DNA of 41,010 bases from Actinomycetota bacterium (GCA_027730505.1 JAQCGT010000013.1:1-41010), one strand, 5' to 3'; shown: positions 1-8,218, counted from the stretch's first letter. Notes: generated from the letters alone by a model not told the origin. A program made the numbers and translations.

Positions 1-145
1 CAGCCTGAGGAACGACGGGCGGCGCTTCCACCGATGAGATGTTCTCCGTCGGGCGACTCGACCGCCGAGCTATCAGAAGGCCGAGCGACACTCCAGCGAG
101 AGCGGCGACAATGACGGCGACAAGGATCACGGGGGTCTCGATCAC
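1..145 (-). CDS. Probable sensor histidine kinase, N-terminal fragment
   Basis: Only the first 48 codons lie in the window. The GTG start (145-143) overlaps the phoU stop TGA (144-142), so the gene is translationally coupled to the pst-phoU operon. Residues about 5-26 form one hydrophobic membrane segment rich in Val, Ile, Leu and Ala, followed by an Arg-rich stop-transfer stretch and a Pro/Ser-rich linker. No catalytic domain is visible. The call rests on position: in actinobacteria a PhoR/SenX3-type phosphate sensor kinase commonly lies beside phoU or pst genes, and SenX3-like kinases begin with an N-terminal membrane segment. Any other single-pass membrane protein would look the same from this fragment. 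Confidence 0.5.
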   Translation of the reverse strand, partial: MIETPVILVAVIVAALAGVSLGLLIARRSSRPTENISSVEAPPVVPQA

Positions 146-858
146 TCCCCGCTGTCGCGGTCGGACTGTTCGTCCCGTTCCCGGAGGCGTGCCAGCGCCT
201 CCTGCTCGGGCATCCATCCGGTGGTGATGTACCGAACCTTGTTCCCGAGATTCACGGCGTGATCGCCGAGCCGCTCGTAGAAGCGAGCAACGAGGGCCAA
301 TTGCACGGCCACCTGCAGATCGATCGTCCCATTCGAATGGCTCTCGATGATCTGCTGCAGGAACTGACGATGGAGGTCATCGAGGTACCCATCGATGTCT
401 GGCAGCGCTGCTGCCTTGACGGCATCACCATTGACATACGAGTCGAGCGCCTCTCGGTACTCCTTGGTGGCCTGATCGCTGAGCTTCTGGATGATGCCGC
501 GCAGCTTCGGATCAAGTTCGTGACCGTAGATACGGCGAGCAGCCTTACAGACGTTGCAGCACAGGTCAGCAGACCGTTCCATGTCAGCAGAGATCTTGAG
601 CGCCGATGCAACCTCCCGAAGGTCACCGGCGACGGGAGCTTGGAGAGCAAGGATGCGCAGGGCGCGATCCTCGATGTCGAGGGCCCGAGCGTCGACATCA
701 GCGTCGCCGAGAACGACGTACTCGGCCCCCTCGAGGTCCTGGTCGAGTAACACCTGGGTGACCCGAGGGATCAGTTCGATGACGAAGGCGCCAAGACGCC
801 CCACGAGATTGCGAATCTCCTCGAGGTCCTGATGGAAGTCTTTCCGCAGATCGGTCAT
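142..858 (-). CDS. phoU: Phosphate transport system regulator PhoU
   Basis: 238 residues, the usual PhoU length, with two three-helix repeats. The first repeat carries the metal-binding-type stretch EDRALRILALQ followed by GDLREVASALK and ADMERSADLC; the second carries VARFYERLGDHAVNLGNKV near residues 190-210. PhoU links the PstSCAB transporter to its sensor kinase and holds phosphate signalling off when phosphate is plentiful. Its ATG overlaps the pstB stop by one base, and the downstream membrane protein overlaps its stop, so all are probably made from the pst mRNA. The C-terminus is charged and disordered (RLRERDEQSDRDSGE). Confidence 0.95.
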   Translation of the reverse strand: MTDLRKDFHQDLEEIRNLVGRLGAFVIELIPRVTQVLLDQDLEGAEYVVLGDADVDARALDIEDRALRILALQAPVAGDLREVASALKISADMERSADLCCNVCKAARRIYGHELDPKLRGIIQKLSDQATKEYREALDSYVNGDAVKAAALPDIDGYLDDLHRQFLQQIIESHSNGTIDLQVAVQLALVARFYERLGDHAVNLGNKVRYITTGWMPEQEALARLRERDEQSDRDSGE

Positions 859-1718
859 CAGCCGAACCTCCCGGTCACATAGTCAGACGTTGCCTTCTCC
901 GTCGGGTTGGAGAAGATCTTCTCGGTCAGATCCATCTCGACGACATAACCCGGCTGGCCGGTGCCGTCGATGTTGAAGAATGCCGTCCGATCGCTGACCC
1001 GAGCGGCCTGCTGCATGTTGTGGGTGACAATCACGATGGTGTACTCACTCTTCAGTTCGAGCATGAGCGCCTCCACCGCCATCGTCGAGATCGGATCGAG
1101 TGCAGAACACGGCTCATCCATGAGAAGTACTTCAGGCTCGACGGCGATGGCCCGTGCGATGCACAAGCGCTGCTGCTGCCCGCCCGATAGTCCAGATCCC
1201 GGCTGATCGAGACGGTTCTTCACCTCATCCCAGAGGTTTGCCCCGCGCAACGACTTCTCGACGATGTCATCTGCAGCGGATTTCGAGAGGCGCTTTGAGT
1301 TCAGGCGAATACCGGCGAGCACATTCTCTGCGATGCTCATCGTCGGAAATGGGTTCGGGCGCTGGAAGACCATCCCGATCTTGCGACGGATGATCACCGG
1401 GTCGACTCCCGGGCCGTAGATATCCTCGCCATCGAGCAACACGGTGCCCTCCACACGGGCACCCGGAATCACTTCGTGCATGCGATTGAGCGAGCGGAGG
1501 AAGGTCGACTTCCCGCATCCCGACGGGCCGATGAGCGCCGTGATCGAGCGCGGTTCGATCGTCATGTCGACCTTGCGGACGGCAAGAAAGTCGCCGTAGT
1601 AGATATTGAGGTCGGAAACTCGCAAGCCATCCGGCGTTTCCGACGCGCCCACTCCCGTCATCTGTTCGGTCATTCGCGTCACACTTCCTGTGGTGGTGGT
1701 CTGGTCAGCGTCGTTCAT
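858..1718 (-). CDS. pstB: Phosphate ABC transporter ATP-binding protein PstB
   Basis: Cytoplasmic ATPase of the high-affinity phosphate importer. It shows Walker [10 protein letters not shown], the Q-loop in VFQRPNPFP, the ABC signature LSGGQQQR, Walker [13 protein letters not shown] and the switch His in VTHNMQQ. I choose the ATG at 1718 (286 residues) because it makes an ATGA overlap with the pstA stop; a frame open further upstream would run inside pstA and has no family similarity. About 30 residues rich in Thr, Asp and Gln precede the conserved domain, longer than in E. coli PstB, and an internal ATG (MTEQMTG, about 16 codons in) is an alternative start. It is followed directly by phoU. 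Confidence 0.96.
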   Translation of the reverse strand: MNDADQTTTTGSVTRMTEQMTGVGASETPDGLRVSDLNIYYGDFLAVRKVDMTIEPRSITALIGPSGCGKSTFLRSLNRMHEVIPGARVEGTVLLDGEDIYGPGVDPVIIRRKIGMVFQRPNPFPTMSIAENVLAGIRLNSKRLSKSAADDIVEKSLRGANLWDEVKNRLDQPGSGLSGGQQQRLCIARAIAVEPEVLLMDEPCSALDPISTMAVEALMLELKSEYTIVIVTHNMQQAARVSDRTAFFNIDGTGQPGYVVEMDLTEKIFSNPTEKATSDYVTGRFG

Positions 1719-2788
1719 CGCATCCCCTTCGGCTGGAGAACTCGTGCGAGAACTCGCCCAAGGGTGAAGAGTACGGCCACGATGATCACGAGCATCAGCG
1801 CCGCCGCCCACGCCCTGCTCTGTCCAGCGTCGGTTGGAATACCTGGCTGCACGTACTGGTAGTAGGTGTACACGGGCAGCGTCGTCATTCGGCCGTCAAA
1901 GGGATTGAGGTTTGTCTCTTGGGCAAGGCCGACAGTCACGAGAAGCGGTGCCGTCTCGCCGATGACTCGGGCGATAGCCAGCGTGGATCCGGTGAGGATG
2001 CCCGCAATCGCAGTCGGCAGCACCACCTTGACGATCGTCTTCCAGCGCGGCACACCGAGCGCATACGAGGCCTCGCGGAGTTCGTTGGGGACGAGTCGCA
2101 GCATCTCTTCAGCCGAACGAACCACCACCGGGGTCATGAGTACCGACAGCGCCACCCCACCGGCGAGACCCGTCCGGGTTCCAGGGCCGAGGATCAACAC
2201 GAACAGGGCATAGGAGAACAACCCTGCGACGATCGACGGGATACCGGTCATCACGTCGACCATTGAGGTGATGGCCTTGACGAGTCGACCGCGCCCGTAC
2301 TCGACGAGGTAGATCGCGGTGAAGAGACCGAGGGGAATGGCGATCAGTGCCGCCACCGACGTGACGATCAACGTGCCGACCATCGCATGAAAAGCGCCAC
2401 CGACCGCCTCGCCACCGTTCTGAGCGGCCAGGTCTTCGGGGGTGAGGCGCATGTTGCCTGTCAAGAACGTTGCGTCGAACCGTGCTGCGCCCTCTCGGAT
2501 CACGGTCCACACGAGCGATGCCAACGGGAGGACAACGACGACGAATGCAAGGGTCACGCTGACCCGAACGAGTCGATCGGTGGCTTGTCGACGATCCTCA
2601 AGAATTCTCGACGAGACGTAGACAGCGATCGGATAGAGCATGAACGACCAGACGATCACCCACGAGGGCGAGAGGCCGTTCAGCGCGGCGCTGACGGCGA
2701 ACCCGACGGCGACAGTCGCCAGACCGACGGCGACGTGTCCTTGATTCGACATCCGGCGAGATGTCATCGAGGTAGCAAGCGTGCTCAT
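1715..2788 (-). CDS. pstA: Phosphate ABC transporter permease PstA
   Basis: 357 residues with about eight hydrophobic segments: two N-terminal ones before residue 65, then the six-helix MetI-type permease core. The EAA loop that docks PstB is visible around residue 235 ([18 protein letters not shown]). PstA-typical features include the [10 protein letters not shown] segment and VIGETAPLL. It forms the membrane channel for phosphate with PstC. The start ATG overlaps the pstC stop (ATGA), and the end overlaps pstB the same way. The extra N-terminal helices make it longer than E. coli PstA (296 residues), as I recall for actinobacterial versions. Confidence 0.95.
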   Translation of the reverse strand: MSTLATSMTSRRMSNQGHVAVGLATVAVGFAVSAALNGLSPSWVIVWSFMLYPIAVYVSSRILEDRRQATDRLVRVSVTLAFVVVVLPLASLVWTVIREGAARFDATFLTGNMRLTPEDLAAQNGGEAVGGAFHAMVGTLIVTSVAALIAIPLGLFTAIYLVEYGRGRLVKAITSMVDVMTGIPSIVAGLFSYALFVLILGPGTRTGLAGGVALSVLMTPVVVRSAEEMLRLVPNELREASYALGVPRWKTIVKVVLPTAIAGILTGSTLAIARVIGETAPLLVTVGLAQETNLNPFDGRMTTLPVYTYYQYVQPGIPTDAGQSRAWAAALMLVIIVAVLFTLGRVLARVLQPKGMR

Positions 2789-3741
2789 CCGTCAGCTCCC
2801 GAGAATCCCGCGGCCGCCACGCGACGAGCCAAAGCGTTGACGCCGAAGGTGATCACGAAGAGCACCAGACCAGTGGCGATCAAACGATTCACTTCAAGAC
2901 CGGATGATTCCGGGAACTTGAGAGCAATGTTCGATGCAATGGTGTTCGAATTCTGATTGGTGATGATGCTCCAGAAGTAGCCATCGCTTGGCGACAGAAT
3001 GATCGCCACGGCCATGGTTTCACCGAGCGCCCGGCCAAGTCCGAGCATGGCGCCGCTGATCACGCCGGAGCGACCGTAGGGAATGACCGCCTGGCGAATC
3101 ATCTCCCACTTCGTCGCACCGAGGGCGAGCGACGCTTCTTCGTGAAGTCTTGGGGTCTGGAGGAACACCTCGCGGGAGATCGCGGTGATGATCGGCAGGA
3201 TCACCACCGCCAGCACCATGCCGGCGGTCAGCATGGTCCTGCCGCTCGTCGAGGCTGATCCTGAGAAGAGCGGAATGAACGAGGCGTTGTCGCCGAGCCA
3301 GGGATACACGTTCTGTGCAAGCAGCGGGGCCAACACCCTGATGCCCCAGATGCCGAACACCACGCTCGGGATGGCGGCGAGCAGGTCAATCAGGTACCCA
3401 AGCGTTCTGGCGACCCGCCGCGGGGCGTAGTGACTGATGAACAGGGCAACTGCTATGGCGAGTGGCGCTGCGATGGCGAGAGCGATGAGAGCGGCGAAGA
3501 TCGTGCCGAACACGAGCGGGCCGACGTACTGGATGAACGTGTCCGACCCGTCCATCTCCGACGGGTCCACGTTGATGCCGGGGTAGCCCTCCCGGAACAA
3601 AAACAACGCCACCCCAGCAAGGGTGACGAGAATGAGCACGCCGGCTCCCTTGGAAAGTCCGGCGAAGATGCGGTCACCGAATCGGCCGGTGCGGCCCTCG
3701 ACGCCGCTTCCCTGCGCTGACTCGATGGTGGACTGGGTCAC
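2785..3741 (-). CDS. pstC: Phosphate ABC transporter permease PstC
   Basis: 318 residues, six or seven membrane segments. It has the PstC-type stretch LAAIPSVVFGIWGI near residue 140, the EAA loop LHEEASLALGATKWEMIRQ near 205, and the RALGETMAV motif. It pairs with PstA to form the phosphate channel. The start is GTG at 3741 with GGAG about nine bases upstream. The gap to pstS (82 bases) is the only sizeable gap in the operon and holds a strong hairpin, so pstC and later genes are probably made at lower level than the binding protein. Codon use here is rich in C-ending codons, unlike pstS. Confidence 0.96.
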   Translation of the reverse strand: MTQSTIESAQGSGVEGRTGRFGDRIFAGLSKGAGVLILVTLAGVALFLFREGYPGINVDPSEMDGSDTFIQYVGPLVFGTIFAALIALAIAAPLAIAVALFISHYAPRRVARTLGYLIDLLAAIPSVVFGIWGIRVLAPLLAQNVYPWLGDNASFIPLFSGSASTSGRTMLTAGMVLAVVILPIITAISREVFLQTPRLHEEASLALGATKWEMIRQAVIPYGRSGVISGAMLGLGRALGETMAVAIILSPSDGYFWSIITNQNSNTIASNIALKFPESSGLEVNRLIATGLVLFVITFGVNALARRVAAAGFSGADG

Positions 3742-3774
3742 GAGATTGGTCTCCGAAAGTGTTTGGGAGGTACA

Positions 3775-3808
3775 CCGGGTCGGAGTGCTCTAGAGCACCC
3801 CGACCCGG
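3775..3808 (-). promoter_or_regulatory. Stable hairpin between pstS and pstC
   Basis: A 9-bp perfect stem (3775-3783 with 3800-3808) continues after one A/C mismatch into a 6-bp stem (3785-3790 with 3793-3798). It starts 15 bases after the pstS stop on the transcribed strand. No T-run follows, so it is more likely an mRNA-stabilising or processing element, or a partial terminator, than a full stop. Such elements raise binding-protein levels relative to permeases in other ABC operons (inference). Confidence 0.7.
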
Positions 3809-3823
3809 CAACAGTACCTGGGA

Positions 3824-4987
3824 TCAGCCAGCCACCGTGATGGCGGCGATGGACATGGCGATCTCGGCCTGGACCTCAGGCGAGATCGGAGCCGAACCAG
3901 CCGAAGCAGCCGACGCAGCCTGACCCTCATCCGAACCGACGTAAGTCATGAACGCCTTGACCAGATCAACCTCTTCCTGGGTCTCATACTCGAGACACAC
4001 GATGTGGTAGCTGACCAGAGCGATCGGATACGTGTCAGCCGAATCCGGGGTGCGGTTCACCGAGATGGCGAAGTCGTACTCATTACGACCACCGGTGCGC
4101 TCCGACGAATCGACGATCCGACCAGCAGCCTCAGGCGAGAACTCGACGAACGAGCCGGCCACACCAACAGCTGCAGCGGGCAGATCACCGATCTGCGACG
4201 CATCGGCATACCCGATCGAACCCTCACCAGCAGCAACAGCAGCGACAACACCAGAGGTCTGAGGAGCACCCTCACCACCACCGGGACCGTCGGCGTCCCA
4301 CGCCTCGATCTCGCCGTAGGTCCACACGTCACCAGCGGCCTGCGCCAGGTAGTCGGTGAAGTTCTCCGTGGTACCCGACTCATCGGCACGGTGCACCGGG
4401 TTGATCGCCAAATCAGGCAGATCCACACCGGGGTTGTCAGCAGCGATCTCGTCAGCAGACCAGTTCGTGATCTCGTTGGCGAAGATCCCGGCGATCGTCG
4501 CCGGCGACAACTGCAACGTGGTGCCATCGAGCGACGGCAAGTTGTACGGAATCGCAATCGGCGAGATGTAGTGCGGCAGGTTGATCGCACCGAGATCACC
4601 GGCGCAACGCTCCTTCGACAACTCCCACTCCGCGTCCTTCAACGCAGCGTCCGAACCAGCGAACATCGTCCCACCGGACAAGAACGCCTCACGACCACCA
4701 CCAGAACCAATCGGGTCATACTCAACCGTCGCATTCGGGTACTCGGCCTGGAAACCAGCCTGCCAACCCTGCATCGCCGCAGCCTGCGACGACGCACCAG
4801 CACCAATCAACGTGCCCGACAAGTCAGACGCCGGTGCCGCTGCCGTCGTGGCGGTTGTCTCCTCAGCGGTGTCCTCGGTGGATGGTTCTTCTGCGGCCGG
4901 TTCGTCGGCCGAGTCGCCGCCGCATGCGGCGAGCGCGAGCGATGTCACAACCGCAAGGGCTGCAAATCGCTTGGTGCGAATAAACAC
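3824..4987 (-). CDS. pstS: Phosphate-binding lipoprotein PstS
   Basis: 387 residues. The N-terminus is a lipoprotein signal ending in LALAAC at residue 21, then an acidic Thr/Ala/Glu-rich linker to about residue 52, then the phosphate-binding domain (GTLIGAGASSQAAAMQGW, PIGSGGGREAFLSGG, RADESGTTENF). PstS captures phosphate outside the membrane and delivers it to PstCA. The start is GTG (4987) with GGAG ten bases upstream. Codon use is striking: GGT, GCT, GTT, TTG and TCG dominate, whereas neighbours prefer C-ending codons. This leaves the antisense strand open for over 350 codons, which I treat as an artefact. A PHO-box-like array lies upstream. High expression under phosphate starvation is expected. 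Confidence 0.96.
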   Translation of the reverse strand: MFIRTKRFAALAVVTSLALAACGGDSADEPAAEEPSTEDTAEETTATTAAAPASDLSGTLIGAGASSQAAAMQGWQAGFQAEYPNATVEYDPIGSGGGREAFLSGGTMFAGSDAALKDAEWELSKERCAGDLGAINLPHYISPIAIPYNLPSLDGTTLQLSPATIAGIFANEITNWSADEIAADNPGVDLPDLAINPVHRADESGTTENFTDYLAQAAGDVWTYGEIEAWDADGPGGGEGAPQTSGVVAAVAAGEGSIGYADASQIGDLPAAAVGVAGSFVEFSPEAAGRIVDSSERTGGRNEYDFAISVNRTPDSADTYPIALVSYHIVCLEYETQEEVDLVKAFMTYVGSDEGQAASAASAGSAPISPEVQAEIAMSIAAITVAG

Positions 4988-5022
4988 GATGTCGTCTCCA
5001 ATCGATGGTGTTCACGTGGGAT

Positions 5023-5044
5023 GTTCGTGAAAGGACTCACGAAC
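5023..5044 (-). promoter_or_regulatory. Hairpin in the pstS leader
   Basis: Perfect 8-bp inverted repeat (5023-5030 with 5037-5044) around a 6-base loop, about 36 bases upstream of the pstS start. If transcription starts near 5045, as the TAGTTT hexamer at 5052-5057 suggests, this hairpin forms the very 5' end of the pst mRNA and could protect it from decay. It could instead be a DNA operator. Confidence 0.45.
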
Positions 5045-5051
5045 GCCCCGG

Positions 5052-5106
5052 AAACTAGGAATCGAAGGTGAACGACCTCACCGGAGTGGGTGAACCTCAG
5101 GTGAAC
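5052..5106 (-). promoter_or_regulatory. PHO-box-like repeats and promoter of pstS
   Basis: On the transcribed strand GTTCACC occurs three times, at 5100-5106, 5089-5095 and 5067-5073. Steps are 11 and 22 bases, and the empty register between (5078-5084) holds a degenerate copy. This matches the tandem 11-bp direct-repeat PHO boxes bound by PhoP/RegX3-type OmpR-family regulators in actinobacteria. A TAnnnT-type -10 (TAGTTT, 5052-5057) lies nine bases downstream of the last repeat, so the array would cover the -35 region as at PhoP-activated promoters. Confidence 0.8.
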
Positions 5107-5135
5107 TGTCAGCGACGTTTGGGCGTCGTGCCTGC

Positions 5136-7217
5136 TCAGCGGCGTTGCGCGAGCTGGCGGTCATGGGCCCAGCGATACAGCAACTCCTGAGCATCCGGGG
5201 CGAACGCCTGGTCGGGGCCCATTCGCTCCCACGTGTCATCTGGACGCTGCTCCCACCGCACGATGTCGGGGGAGAGATCGAATTCGAGTACTCGATCGAG
5301 CCAATCACGATGTTTCGGGTGCTGGATCGGCACCAGCACCTCGACTCGGCGTTCGAGATTCCTCGGCATGAGATCAGCAGACCCGATCAGATACAACGGC
5401 CCCCCGTCGTCGGCGCCGTGTGCGAACCGGTAGATGCGGCTGTGCTCGAGATACCGCCCGAGAATCGAGCGCACCCGGATGTTCTCGCTCATTCCCGGAA
5501 CGCCGGGCCTGATGCACGAGATGCCGCGCACAACCATATCGATTGGCACCCCGGCACCGCTCGCCGCATAGAGCGCCTCGATCGTCACCGGATCGGCGAT
5601 CGAGTTGCACTTCATGATGATGCTGCCCTCAGCACCGAACTCCATCTCGTGTTCAATCAGGTCGAGCAACTGAGGACGCAGGCTCTTCGGGGCCACGAGC
5701 AGCGTGCGGTACTCGTCGCTCCGACTGAACCCGGTGAGGTGGTTGAACAACTGCACCGCGTCGTCACCGATGGCATCGTCGGAGGTGATGTACCCGAGAT
5801 CTTCGTACAGGCGAGCGGTCCTCGAGTTGTAGTTGCCGGTGCCGATGTGGCAGTAGCGACGCAGGCGATCGCCGTCGTCACGCACGACGAGTACCACTTT
5901 TGAGTGAGTCTTCAACCCGACCATCCCGTAGGCGACGTGTACGCCGGCACGCTCGAGCCGCTTGGCCCACTGGACGTTGTTCTCCTCGTCGAAACGAGCC
6001 TTGATTTCGACGAGCACGGCGACTTGAACACCCCGTTCGGCTGCACGGATCAAGCTGCGGAGAATGGGACTGTCGCCTCCGGCCCGGTACAAGGTCATCT
6101 TGATGGTCTGAACAGCCGGGTCGTCAGCAGCCTGTGCGATGAACGCTTCGACGCTGCTCGCAAAACTCTCGTAGGGATGGTGGAGCAGCAGCGCGCGGTC
6201 GTCGACCACGTCGAACAGCGACCGTTCAGCCTCTTCGGCCGCATGGATGCGGCCGGCGGTGATCGGCACCCACGGTCGATCTTTCAAGTCAGGGCGGTCG
6301 ATCGCGTGCAGCTGCATGAGACAGGTCAGATCGAGCAGTGTGGCGTGACGGGTCACGTTGCGTGGATCGATCTCGAGTTCGCGAATCAGCAAGCCAACCA
6401 TCTCGTCGCTCACGGTCCGATGCACCTCGAGACGAACTGGACGGTTGAAGCGACGGCGCCGCAGTTCGAGTTCAACCGCTTCGAGGAGGTCGTCGGCCTC
6501 ATCCTCTTCGAGGGCCAGGTCGGCGTTACGAGTGACCCTGAACGTGGCCCACTCCTCCACGACCATTCCCATGAAGAGGGCGTGAAGGTGAGCGGCGATC
6601 AACTCTTCAGCGGGAAGGAAGCGCCCGTCACCGAGGGGAACGAGCCGTGGGAACACCTTCGGGATCTTCAGCCGGACGAATCGGCGCTCGGCGGTGGCTG
6701 GATCGGCCACGGTGGCGGCGATCGAGAGCGCCAAGTTCGAGATGTACGGGAACGGATGCCCCGGATCGACTGCCAGCGGTGTGAGCACCGGGTGCACGCG
6801 ATCGAGGTAGTACGTCGACATCGCTTCACGATCGGCCGGTGACAGATCGTCCCAACGGATGACGCAGATGTTCTCAGCGGCGAGCGCCGGGATGATCTGG
6901 CCAAGAACGATCTCCTCTTGACGGGCGACGAACCCGGCCACCCTCGAACCGATCTCGTCCAATTGTTGGACCGGGGTTCGTCCGTCGGGAGTGCGATCCT
7001 CGACACCGGCGGCGATCTGATCCTTCAGCGCGGCGACACGAACCTGGAAAAACTCATCGAGATTCGACGAGGCAATTGCCGCGAACTTGGCTCGCTCCAG
7101 AAGGGGTATGCCCTGCTCAGCGGCGAGCGCTAGCACCCGCTCATTGAAGGCGAGCCAACTCAGTTCACGGTTGAGATAGCGACTCACCGTTACCGACGGT
7201 TCAGGCGCCGTAGTCAT
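5136..7217 (-). CDS. ppk1: Polyphosphate kinase Ppk1
   Basis: 693 residues, the usual Ppk1 length. It reversibly moves the ATP gamma-phosphate onto polyphosphate chains. The N-terminal domain begins YLNRELSWLAFNERVL and has SSNLDEFFQVRV; the two phospholipase-D-like C-terminal domains hold the catalytic His at about 438 (GLKTHSK) and the second His at about 592 (LEHSRIYRF), plus IGTGNYNS. These correspond to His435 and His592 of the E. coli enzyme. The ATG overlaps the end of the upstream 90-residue gene by 17 bases; a GTG at 7187 would also retain the conserved start. Its position directly upstream of the pst operon ties phosphate storage to uptake. Confidence 0.96.
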   Translation of the reverse strand: MTTAPEPSVTVSRYLNRELSWLAFNERVLALAAEQGIPLLERAKFAAIASSNLDEFFQVRVAALKDQIAAGVEDRTPDGRTPVQQLDEIGSRVAGFVARQEEIVLGQIIPALAAENICVIRWDDLSPADREAMSTYYLDRVHPVLTPLAVDPGHPFPYISNLALSIAATVADPATAERRFVRLKIPKVFPRLVPLGDGRFLPAEELIAAHLHALFMGMVVEEWATFRVTRNADLALEEDEADDLLEAVELELRRRRFNRPVRLEVHRTVSDEMVGLLIRELEIDPRNVTRHATLLDLTCLMQLHAIDRPDLKDRPWVPITAGRIHAAEEAERSLFDVVDDRALLLHHPYESFASSVEAFIAQAADDPAVQTIKMTLYRAGGDSPILRSLIRAAERGVQVAVLVEIKARFDEENNVQWAKRLERAGVHVAYGMVGLKTHSKVVLVVRDDGDRLRRYCHIGTGNYNSRTARLYEDLGYITSDDAIGDDAVQLFNHLTGFSRSDEYRTLLVAPKSLRPQLLDLIEHEMEFGAEGSIIMKCNSIADPVTIEALYAASGAGVPIDMVVRGISCIRPGVPGMSENIRVRSILGRYLEHSRIYRFAHGADDGGPLYLIGSADLMPRNLERRVEVLVPIQHPKHRDWLDRVLEFDLSPDIVRWEQRPDDTWERMGPDQAFAPDAQELLYRWAHDRQLAQRR

Positions 7218-7473
7218 CCTCGGGGTGGCCGAGGTCCCACTCGAGCGAGATCAGTTCGCGCTCGGCATCACGGTTGATCCGCTCACGATTACGACGGAAC
7301 TGCGGATCGTTCTCGGTGATCAAGACGAGACGAGCGAGCGCCCGGGCCCGGAATTCATCGAGCAACTTGGTCTCGCCCCAGTCGCCGTAGACCTCCCAAT
7401 GCGGAGCCACCGGCCCGAGGTAAACAACGCGGGCGTGGGCCCGCGGCGGGGCGTCAACGGTCATATCACTCAT
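7201..7473 (-). CDS. Small conserved-looking protein upstream of ppk1
   Basis: 90 residues, not recognised. It is soluble, with no signal or membrane segment. After a short disordered start it has ARVVYLGPVAPHWEVYGDWG, then a charged helical part (DEFRARALARLVLITEND) and an acidic tail (LGHPEDDYGA). Its end overlaps the ppk1 start by 17 bases, so the two are probably translationally coupled. A TAACAT hexamer lies eight bases before the ATG, suggesting a near-leaderless promoter for the pair. The reading frame has the local third-position GC bias and no competing gene, which supports it as real. A role in polyphosphate metabolism would be guesswork from position. Confidence 0.7.
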   Translation of the reverse strand: MSDMTVDAPPRAHARVVYLGPVAPHWEVYGDWGETKLLDEFRARALARLVLITENDPQFRRNRERINRDAERELISLEWDLGHPEDDYGA

Positions 7474-7633
7474 AGACCACGATGTTACCGGTCAGCCAGC
7501 GCGGCCAGTCCCAACGGCGATGAACACTCAGCGAACGTGGGGCGACGAGTTGGGAACCGTTCGATGGATCCGCACGTCCAACTGGACATGGACTATCGCC
7601 GCGAAGTCGTCATGGTTTCGTAAGAAATACGTG

Positions 7634-7679
7634 AGACGTCTGAAAAAGCCTTGACATTCAGACCCAAATCATTACATTT
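7634..7679 (+). promoter_or_regulatory. Promoter region of whiB (7735 gene)
   Basis: A consensus TTGACA (7651-7656) is followed 16 bases later by TACATT (7673-7678). This is the only near-perfect -35 I found in the window. It is flanked by an inverted repeat GTCTGA/TCAGAC (7638-7643 and 7658-7663), and just upstream sits the palindrome AGACGTCT (7634-7641). The leader is about 50 bases and ends in a strong AGGAGGT (7724-7730). The inverted repeats around the -35 could be a repressor site. Confidence 0.6.
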
Positions 7680-7734
7680 GTGTTACTGTCAATCTCATCG
7701 TCCGTCATCACCTACTCGCACCCAGGAGGTCACG

Positions 7735-8022
7735 ATGAACCAGGACTCAACTCAGAGAACTCGACGGGTCAGCGACCCCGAGTCGGTCACCGCATGGATG
7801 GCCGAGGGAACCTGCCGGTTCCACCCCCCAGCAGTCTTCTTCCCGAGCGATGGCGCCGGCGTTGACCGCGCCCGCGCTATCTGCGGGCGATGCCCAGTTG
7901 CAGAGACCTGCCTCGAATACGCCTTGGAGAACCGGATCGAACACGGCGTATGGGGCGCTGCAAGCGAGCGAGAGCGCCGCCGCATTCTGAAGCGCAGGCG
8001 AATCGCCGTTACCGCAGACTGA
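7735..8022 (+). CDS. WhiB-family iron-sulfur transcription factor
   Basis: 95 residues. Four cysteines in the WhiB pattern (C27, C50, C53, C59; CxxC in ICGRCPVAETC) would hold a [4Fe-4S] cluster. The turn motif GVWGAASERERRR and a basic tail (ILKRRR) follow, for binding sigma factor and DNA. GVWGA replaces the usual GVWGG. I use the ATG at 7735 because of the AGGAGGT five bases upstream; the frame extends further upstream but without family similarity. WhiB proteins act as redox- or NO-sensitive regulators in actinobacteria. Which subclass this is cannot be told from the sequence alone. It is divergent from the ppk1 pair. Confidence 0.93.
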   Translation: MNQDSTQRTRRVSDPESVTAWMAEGTCRFHPPAVFFPSDGAGVDRARAICGRCPVAETCLEYALENRIEHGVWGAASERERRRILKRRRIAVTAD

Positions 8023-8044
8023 GGCTGGGCTCAGGCGTCAAGGA

Positions 8045-8218
8045 TCACTTCGAGTCGTCAGACGACTCCGCTGCGGCTTCAGCCGCTCCCTCAGCAAGGC
8101 CCTTCTTCAGTTCCTGCTGGGCTCGGCCGAGATTGCGGGCCATCTTCGGCAGCTGTGCGCCACCGAAAATCACGAGCACCACGGCCAAGACGATGAACCA
8201 TTCCGCTCCACTTGGCAT
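8045..8218 (-). CDS. tatA: Sec-independent translocase protein TatA
   Basis: 57 residues, below usual ORF cut-offs. It reads MPSGAEWFIVLAVVLVIFGG, then AQLPKMARNLGRAQQELKKG and an acidic Ala/Glu/Ser tail. This is the TatA/E architecture: short periplasmic start, one membrane helix, the FGG(A)xxLP hinge and an amphipathic helix. TatA forms the pore that exports folded proteins with TatC. No tatC is in the window. The ATG follows a TAGAGT hexamer (8225-8230) by six bases, which supports this start and a leaderless transcript. It lies 32 bases downstream of the second whiB on the same strand. Confidence 0.9.
   Translation of the reverse strand: MPSGAEWFIVLAVVLVIFGGAQLPKMARNLGRAQQELKKGLAEGAAEAAAESSDDSK

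Noticed and set aside
4004-5071. A 355-codon open frame antisense to pstS
   Set aside because: It mirrors the unusual codon bias of pstS, has an Arg/Thr-rich composition with no family similarity, and pstS is certain.
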